From NCBI RefSeq assembly GCF_002127655.1, contig NZ_NEHB01000013.1, positions 38,402 to 87,941 of the forward strand: a DNA stretch of 49,540 nucleotides. The letters run 5' to 3'. The translations under genes were made by a program, and so were the position numbers. Origin of the DNA: Janthinobacterium sp. GW456P (GTDB lineage Bacteria; Pseudomonadota; Gammaproteobacteria; Burkholderiales; Burkholderiaceae_D). This document shows positions 44,965 through 49,540 of the stretch, piece after piece (position 1 is the stretch's first letter; each line of letters starts with the position of its first letter). Below the pieces are notes generated by a model, which did no database searches, was not told the origin of the DNA, and saw nothing but the letters and a program-made list of their open reading frames with translations.

Positions 44965-44993
44965 TTGACCTTGCCTGCATGCACTTTTATCAT
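44965..44993 (+). promoter_or_regulatory. sigma70 promoter of mgtA
   Basis: TTGACC (44965-44970), a 17-base spacer and TATCAT (44988-44993): 9 to 10 of 12 consensus positions. Transcription would start near 45000, leaving a leader of about 310 nt. Confidence 0.8.
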
Positions 44994-44999
44994 CCGTGC

Positions 45000-45308
45000 A
45001 TTATTCATTTTACGGAGTCCCACGTGGGTACTTGTTCTAGTGACAGTAGCCGATCTTGTATCGGTGATTGCCTCGGCAGCTAAGCAGCAAGCAACGCGGA
45101 ATTCCGTTTCCTCCGTGCCTTGCTGAGCAAGGTGCGGTGTCTCGCGCGGCCAGTCCGGCTGTGCGCCTCTCCCCCCTCTTTCCGATCGCGACCGGCTACT
45201 GACCCGGATTGCCCGCCAGCACCATGATTCGTCATGTTGCGTTGGCGGCACGCAAGTCTTGCCTGCGGCTGCGCCGCCCGTCAACACCTCGTCGTGAAAG
45301 GAAGAGCA
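45000..45308 (+). promoter_or_regulatory. Long structured 5' leader of mgtA, possible Mg2+ or metabolite sensor
   Basis: The ~309-nt stretch between promoter and ATG has a series of hairpin-capable segments: CCCACGTGGG (45019-45028), CCGAT-CTTGT-ATCGG (45050-45064), CGGAATTCCG (45097-45106) and CCTTGC-TGA-GCAAGG (45118-45132), plus GC-rich complementary stretches at 45140-45200. It does not show the M-box core or a proline-rich mgtL-like ORF that I can recognise. A short frame opening at ATG 45222 runs across the mgtA start and is probably not real. Regulatory function is inferred from position and structure. Confidence 0.55.
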
Positions 45309-47993
45309 ATGAATCTCTTCACCCGCTTATTCGAATCGTTCCTGCGCAAGCGCCATACGGCCGGCAACTTCCGCCGCCGCGCCATGCCGCTGGAAAACAG
45401 CACGGCCCGGCCCGTGCCCGACCACCTGGCGCGCCAGCTGCTGGCCGCCGCCCATGAAGACCTGGACAGCGCCCTGAACCGCCTGCACACGCGCCTGGAA
45501 GGCTTGCGCGATGCCGAGGCGCAAGTCATCGGCGCGCAAACGGGGCCGAACGAGGTCGAGCATGAAAAACCGCTGGCCTGGTACCAGCACCTGTGGCTGT
45601 GCTACAAGAATCCGTTCAACCTGCTGCTGACCGTGCTGGCCATCGTTTCCTACCTGACGGAAGACCCGAAGGCAACCATCGTCATCGGCACCATGGTGAT
45701 TTTGTCGACCCTGCTGCGCTTCGTGCAGGAAGGCCGTTCGAACCGGGCCGCCGAACGCCTGAAAGCCATGGTCAGCAATACCGCCACCGTGCTGCGCAAT
45801 GGCCAGCAGACCGAGCTACCCATCCGCCAACTGGTGCAGGGCGACCTCATCGTGCTATCGGCCGGCGACATGATTCCCGCCGACTGCCGCTTGCTGTCCG
45901 CCAAAGACCTGTTCGTCAGCCAGGCCGCCATGACGGGTGAATCCCTGCCCGTGGAAAAGATGGCCGAACTGGCCGACGCCCAGGGCAAAGACCCGATGGA
46001 GCTGGCCAATCTGCTGTTCATGGGCACGAATGTGATCTCGGGCGCCGCCACGGCGCTGGTCTTGGCCACCGGCAACCGCACGTATTTCGGCACCATCGCC
46101 ACGCGCGTGACGGCCACGGAGCGCACGCCGACGGCGTTCGAGGCGGGCGTCAACAGCGTCAGCTGGCTCTTGATCCGCTTCGCCCTCGTGATGGCACCGC
46201 TGGTGTTCCTGATCAATGGCTGGACCAAGGGCGACTGGATGGAAGCGTTTCTGTTCGCCCTGTCCGTGGCCGTCGGCCTGACGCCGGAAATGCTGCCCAT
46301 GATCGTCACCAGCACCTTGGCCAAGGGCGCCGTGAAACTGTCGAAAAAGAAAGTCGTCGTCAAGCGCCTGGATGCGATCCAGAACTTCGGCGCCATGGAC
46401 GTGTTGTGCACCGATAAAACGGGCACCTTGACACAGGACAAGATCGTGCTCGAGCGCCATACCGACGTGTTCGGCCAGCCATCCGATGAAGTGCTGCAGT
46501 TCGCCTATTTGAACAGCCATTACCAGACGGGCCTGAAAAACCTGCTCGACCGCGCCGTGCTCGACCACGTGGAACTGCAGACGGAAATGCAGCTGGCGCG
46601 CGATTATGTGAAAGTCGATGAAATCCCGTTTGATTTCGTGCGCCGCCGCATGTCCGTCGTCGTGTCCGAAAAAAATGACCACCATGAACTGATCTGCAAG
46701 GGCGCCGTCGAGGAAATCCTCGCCGCCTGCAGCCATTTGCGCCTGAACGGCGTCAATGTGCCGCTCGATGCCGCCCTGCTGGCGAAAGTGCTGGAAACCA
46801 CGCATGGCCTGAACGCGGAAGGTTTGCGCGTAGTGGCCGTGGCCGTCAAGGAAGTGCCGCCGCATAAAACCGTGTATGGCGTGGCCGATGAAACGGCGCT
46901 GACCCTGATCGGCTATGTCGCCTTCCTCGATCCACCGAAGGAATCGACGGCGCCCGCCCTGCGCGCGCTGGCCGAGCATGGCGTGACCGTGAAAGTCTTG
47001 ACGGGCGACAACCACCTGGTGACGGCGAAGATTTGCCGCGAAGTGGGCCTGGCCGTGCATGGCGTGCTGCAAGGCCCGCAACTGGATGACATGGATGACG
47101 CCACCCTGGCCCGGGCAGCGGAAGAGAATACCGTGTTTGCCAAGCTCAGCCCGCTGCACAAGGAGCGCCTGGTGCGCGCCCTGCGCGGCAATGGACACAT
47201 CGTCGGCTTCATGGGCGACGGCATCAACGACGCGCCCGCCCTGCGCGCGGCCGACATCGGCATTTCCGTCGATTCGGCCGTCGATATCGCCAAGGAAGCG
47301 GCCGACATCATCCTGCTGGAAAAAAGCCTGATGGTGCTGGAAGAAGGCGTGCTGGAAGGCCGGCGCACCTTCAGCAACATGCTCAAATACATCCGCATGA
47401 CGGCCAGCTCGAACTTCGGCAATGTGTTTTCCGTACTGGTGGCCAGCGCCTTTCTGCCGTTCCTGCCCATGCTGCCGCTGCACTTGCTGGTGCAAAACCT
47501 GCTGTATGACGTGTCGCAGATCGCCATCCCGTTCGACAATGTCGACGCCGAACTGATCCAGCAACCGCTCAGCTGGAACCCGCGCGACATCGGCCGCTTC
47601 ATGGTGTTCTTCGGTCCCATCAGCTCGATCTTCGACATCAGCACGTTTATCCTGATGTGGCATGTGTTCGGCGCGAATACCCCGGAACAGCAGACCCTGT
47701 TCCAGTCCGGCTGGTTCGTCGTGGGCTTGCTGACGCAGACGCTGATCGTGCACCTGATCCGCACGCCCAAGCTGCCCTTCATCGACAGCATCGCGTCCGT
47801 GCCCCTGCTGGTGGCCACCACCGCCATCATGGCCGTGGGCGTGTTCCTGCCGATGGGGCCGCTGGCGACCTACTTCAAGCTGCAAGCCTTGCCGTTGGGC
47901 TATTTCCCCTGGCTGCTGGGCATCCTCGTCTGCTACACCGTGCTGACGACGTTCATGAAACGCGTGTATCTGCGCAAATTCGGCTGGCAATAG
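45309..47993 (+). CDS. mgtA: Magnesium-transporting P-type ATPase
   Basis: Type IIIB P-ATPase importing Mg2+ across the inner membrane. The 894-residue product has an N-terminal cytosolic tail, the TGES motif in AAMTGESLPVEKM, the phosphorylation motif CTDKTGTLTQ with D369, KGA in ICKGAVEEIL, and MGDGINDAPALRAADIGISVDSAVDIAKEAADIILL. Ten membrane helices are expected. ATG 45309 has AAAGGAAGAG upstream; a longer in-frame version adds 25 residues from the leader with no similarity. A small membrane protein gene follows 36 bases later. Confidence 0.96.
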   Translation: MNLFTRLFESFLRKRHTAGNFRRRAMPLENSTARPVPDHLARQLLAAAHEDLDSALNRLHTRLEGLRDAEAQVIGAQTGPNEVEHEKPLAWYQHLWLCYKNPFNLLLTVLAIVSYLTEDPKATIVIGTMVILSTLLRFVQEGRSNRAAERLKAMVSNTATVLRNGQQTELPIRQLVQGDLIVLSAGDMIPADCRLLSAKDLFVSQAAMTGESLPVEKMAELADAQGKDPMELANLLFMGTNVISGAATALVLATGNRTYFGTIATRVTATERTPTAFEAGVNSVSWLLIRFALVMAPLVFLINGWTKGDWMEAFLFALSVAVGLTPEMLPMIVTSTLAKGAVKLSKKKVVVKRLDAIQNFGAMDVLCTDKTGTLTQDKIVLERHTDVFGQPSDEVLQFAYLNSHYQTGLKNLLDRAVLDHVELQTEMQLARDYVKVDEIPFDFVRRRMSVVVSEKNDHHELICKGAVEEILAACSHLRLNGVNVPLDAALLAKVLETTHGLNAEGLRVVAVAVKEVPPHKTVYGVADETALTLIGYVAFLDPPKESTAPALRALAEHGVTVKVLTGDNHLVTAKICREVGLAVHGVLQGPQLDDMDDATLARAAEENTVFAKLSPLHKERLVRALRGNGHIVGFMGDGINDAPALRAADIGISVDSAVDIAKEAADIILLEKSLMVLEEGVLEGRRTFSNMLKYIRMTASSNFGNVFSVLVASAFLPFLPMLPLHLLVQNLLYDVSQIAIPFDNVDAELIQQPLSWNPRDIGRFMVFFGPISSIFDISTFILMWHVFGANTPEQQTLFQSGWFVVGLLTQTLIVHLIRTPKLPFIDSIASVPLLVATTAIMAVGVFLPMGPLATYFKLQALPLGYFPWLLGILVCYTVLTTFMKRVYLRKFGWQ

Positions 47994-48029
47994 TATGATG
48001 AGCCGCTCTTTCCCCTACCAAAGGCACGC

Positions 48030-48371
48030 ATGAGCGGCTCCTCCCTTTCCAAACGTCATCTCTCCCTGCTGCTGTCGGCCCTCGTCTTTCCCGGCAGCGG
48101 GCATTTTGTCTTGCAACGCAAAGCCCGTGGCTGCCTCTTCCTCGTGCCCGCCCTGGTCGCGCTGGCGATCGTATTGCGCCAGATCATGGCACGCTTAGAC
48201 CAGGTTATGGCACAGATCGACAGCGGCGCCCTGCCCCTGGACGTGCAGCTGATCATGGAAAAAGTGGAGGCCCTGTCGGCCAACGACGGCCCCGCCATGA
48301 CGCTGGCCGTTTGCGTGCTGGTCGCGTGCTGGATAGCCAGCCTGATCGACACCTGGCGGCTCAAGCCATGA
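48030..48371 (+). CDS. Small integral membrane protein of unknown function
   Basis: A 113-residue protein with an N-terminal SLLLSALVFPGSGHFVLQRKARG segment, a second hydrophobic helix (about 36-51, LFLVPALVALAIVLRQ), an amphipathic middle, and a third helix near the C-terminus (VCVLVACWIASLIDTW). The PGxGHF near the first helix resembles small TM2-like or DUF membrane proteins, but I cannot name the family. AAAGG precedes the ATG. Its stop overlaps the RNase H start (ATGA), and mgtA is just upstream, so the three probably share a transcript. Confidence 0.75.
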   Translation: MSGSSLSKRHLSLLLSALVFPGSGHFVLQRKARGCLFLVPALVALAIVLRQIMARLDQVMAQIDSGALPLDVQLIMEKVEALSANDGPAMTLAVCVLVACWIASLIDTWRLKP

Positions 48372-48895
48372 CGGCCGAAGCGGTCGCGCGCAAAGCACGC
48401 AAGGAAGCCAGGATGCAGGCGCGCCGCGCCCAGCTGGCGCTCAAGCGCCAGGATCATGGCGGCCCGCTTTCCTGGCGCGGCTGGTTCGACGGCTCCGCCC
48501 ACCCGAACCCGGGCAGGCTGGGCATAGGCGCACTGCTGCTGGGGCCGAACGGCGAGCGCATCGAAGTGAGCGAGGCCGCCGGTTATGGCAGCAGCAGCGA
48601 CGCGGAGTATGCGGCCCTGACGGCCTTGCTGCGGGCTGCACTCGGCATACGCCCGCCGCCCGTGCAATTGCTGCTGTACGGCGACAGCCAGGTGGTGATC
48701 AATGACGTGCTGGGAACGACGCCGCAAGGCGCCAAGGGACTGGAAACGCAGCGGGCCACCGTCGTGGCCCTGCTGGAACAATTCAATGAAGTAACACTGC
48801 GCTGGCTGCCGCGCCACAGGAATGGCGAGGCGGACCGGCTATCGCAACTGGCGATCGCCAGCTGGGAGGAAAATCCTCCAATGCGGGACAATTAA
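48368..48895 (+). CDS. Ribonuclease HI-family protein
   Basis: A 175-residue RNase H fold. The four catalytic acidic residues are in place: D41 in [12 protein letters not shown]80 in SDAEYAAL, D106 in [12 protein letters not shown] and D156 in [11 protein letters not shown]. The DGSAHPNPG form and the absence of the basic protrusion helix suggest the RnhA-like/archaeal-type branch rather than E. coli RnhA. A basic, Ala/Arg-rich N-terminal extension (residues 1-28) could bind nucleic acid. The chromosome also carries rnhB here. Its stop overlaps the chemoreceptor stop in the shared TTAA. Confidence 0.85.
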   Translation: MTAEAVARKARKEARMQARRAQLALKRQDHGGPLSWRGWFDGSAHPNPGRLGIGALLLGPNGERIEVSEAAGYGSSSDAEYAALTALLRAALGIRPPPVQLLLYGDSQVVINDVLGTTPQGAKGLETQRATVVALLEQFNEVTLRWLPRHRNGEADRLSQLAIASWEENPPMRDN

Positions 48896-49540
48896 GCGGC
48901 GCGGCCGATCCGCAGCGCTTCCTGCGGTGCCTTGGCTGCCGGGCGCTTGCTGCCATTGCCGCCCTTCAAGCCAGTGACACTGGCCTGCTGGCCATTCAGT
49001 TTAAACACGCTGACGACCTGCGCCAGGTTATGCGCCTGATGCTGCATCGATTCGGCGGCGGCCGCCGACTCTTCCACCAGCGCCGCATTCTGTTGCGTCA
49101 CGGCATCCATCTGGCCGATGGCGCGGTTGATCTCGTCGATGCCCACGCTTTGCTCGCTGCTCGCCGCCGTGATTTCCGTGATGATGTCGCTCACGCGCTG
49201 CACGCTGGCAACGATGTCGGTCATGGTCGAACCGGCTTGCGCCACCAGCATGCTGCCCGCATTGACTTGCTCCACGGACGCGCCGATCAGGGTCTTGATC
49301 TCTTTCGCGGCGCTGGCCGAGCGCTGGGCCAGGTTGCGCACTTCGGACGCCACGACGGCAAAGCCGCGGCCCTGTTCGCCGGCCCTGGCCGCTTCCACGG
49401 CCGCGTTCAGGGCCAGGATATTCGTCTGGAAGGCGATGCCGTCGATCACGGAAATGATGTCGACGATCTTGTTCGACGAGGCGTTGATCGATTCCATCGT
49501 GCCCACCACTTGCGCCACGACTTCGCCGCCCTTGACGGCC
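48892..49540 (-). CDS. Methyl-accepting chemotaxis protein, C-terminal part (cut by window edge)
   Basis: Only the last ~216 residues are inside the window; the sensor, membrane and HAMP parts lie to the right. The signalling hairpin tip is unmistakable: [44 protein letters not shown], with the flanking methylation-helix segment [26 protein letters not shown]. There is a variable C-terminal tail with no CheR pentapeptide. Length of the tail is typical of beta-proteobacterial receptors. Confidence 0.93.
   Translation of the reverse strand, partial: AVKGGEVVAQVVGTMESINASSNKIVDIISVIDGIAFQTNILALNAAVEAARAGEQGRGFAVVASEVRNLAQRSASAAKEIKTLIGASVEQVNAGSMLVAQAGSTMTDIVASVQRVSDIITEITAASSEQSVGIDEINRAIGQMDAVTQQNAALVEESAAAAESMQHQAHNLAQVVSVFKLNGQQASVTGLKGGNGSKRPAAKAPQEALRIGRAA

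Noticed and set aside
44823..45287. 154-codon minus-strand frame over the mgtA leader
   Set aside because: No Shine-Dalgarno, no similarity, low-complexity composition, and it lies across the predicted mgtA promoter and structured leader.
45000..45308. M-box (ykoK-type) riboswitch in the mgtA leader
   Set aside because: I looked for the conserved M-box core and could not find it; the leader is described as unassigned.
45209..45457. Upstream frame overlapping the mgtA start as an mgtL-like leader peptide
   Set aside because: It runs 150 bases into mgtA and is Arg-rich rather than a short Pro-rich peptide; the better ribosome site belongs to mgtA itself.
45855..47990. Long minus-strand frame opposite mgtA
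   Set aside because: Same antisense effect; it has no motif while the plus strand encodes a complete P-type ATPase.

Overview
The window is GC-rich chromosomal DNA from a Gram-negative bacterium. Gene content and order suggest a betaproteobacterium of the Burkholderiales, most likely Oxalobacteraceae (Janthinobacterium or Massilia type). The grounds are an rpsB-tsf-pyrH-frr-uppS-cdsA-dxr-rseP-bamA-skp-lpxD-fabZ-lpxA-lpxB-rnhB block, a smc-zipA-ligA-galU-def block, divergent ppsA and ppsR, and protein sequences that look betaproteobacterial. This assignment is a judgement from reading; no database was searched. Almost everything is core genome. The only mobile-element gene is the tail of an IS1595-type transposase at the left edge.

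Layout. 1-344: transposase remnant. 405-3838: divergent ppsA (PEP synthase) and ppsR (its kinase/phosphorylase). 3884-20759: a long minus-strand run. It starts with rpsB, tsf, pyrH and frr (translation and UMP supply), continues through uppS, cdsA, dxr, rseP, bamA, skp, lpxD, fabZ, lpxA and lpxB (isoprenoid carrier, phospholipid, outer-membrane protein assembly and lipid A), and ends with rnhB, a TrmH-type rRNA methylase and a class V aminotransferase. 21160-26310: plus-strand map, glnD, an RsuA/RluF-type pseudouridine synthase and a PilZ (YcgR-like) protein. 26438-36495: minus-strand def, galU, ligA, zipA, smc, a PAP2-family protein and a ClpP-like protease. 36634-41551: a glycine-riboswitch-controlled gcvT-gcvH-gcvP operon. 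41551-44808 is the accessory part: a repeat element, a 52-residue membrane ORF, an MFS efflux pump with a TetR regulator, and an unrecognised protein. 44965-48895: mgtA with a long structured leader, a small membrane protein and an RNase HI. The right edge cuts a chemoreceptor gene.

How the genes work together. The minus-strand block supplies the cell envelope. UppS makes the C55 carrier, CdsA makes CDP-diacylglycerol, Dxr feeds the MEP pathway, LpxD/A/B with FabZ build lipid A and fatty acids, and BamA with Skp insert outer-membrane proteins. Many junctions overlap by 1-4 bases (TAATG, TGATG, ATGA), which implies translational coupling. The gcv operon breaks down glycine when a tandem riboswitch senses it. 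PpsR is expected to switch PpsA by phosphorylation.

Nothing here is clearly a new multi-gene system. The best leads are: (1) a 118-bp terminal-inverted-repeat element in two full copies plus one 51-bp deleted copy, each at a gene's 3' end; (2) a roughly 310-nt structured leader of mgtA behind a good sigma70 promoter that does not resemble the Mg2+ leaders I know; (3) a well-initiated 52-residue membrane ORF; (4) an operator palindrome at the MFS/TetR promoter; and (5) two successive RNA structures between rpsB and tsf.
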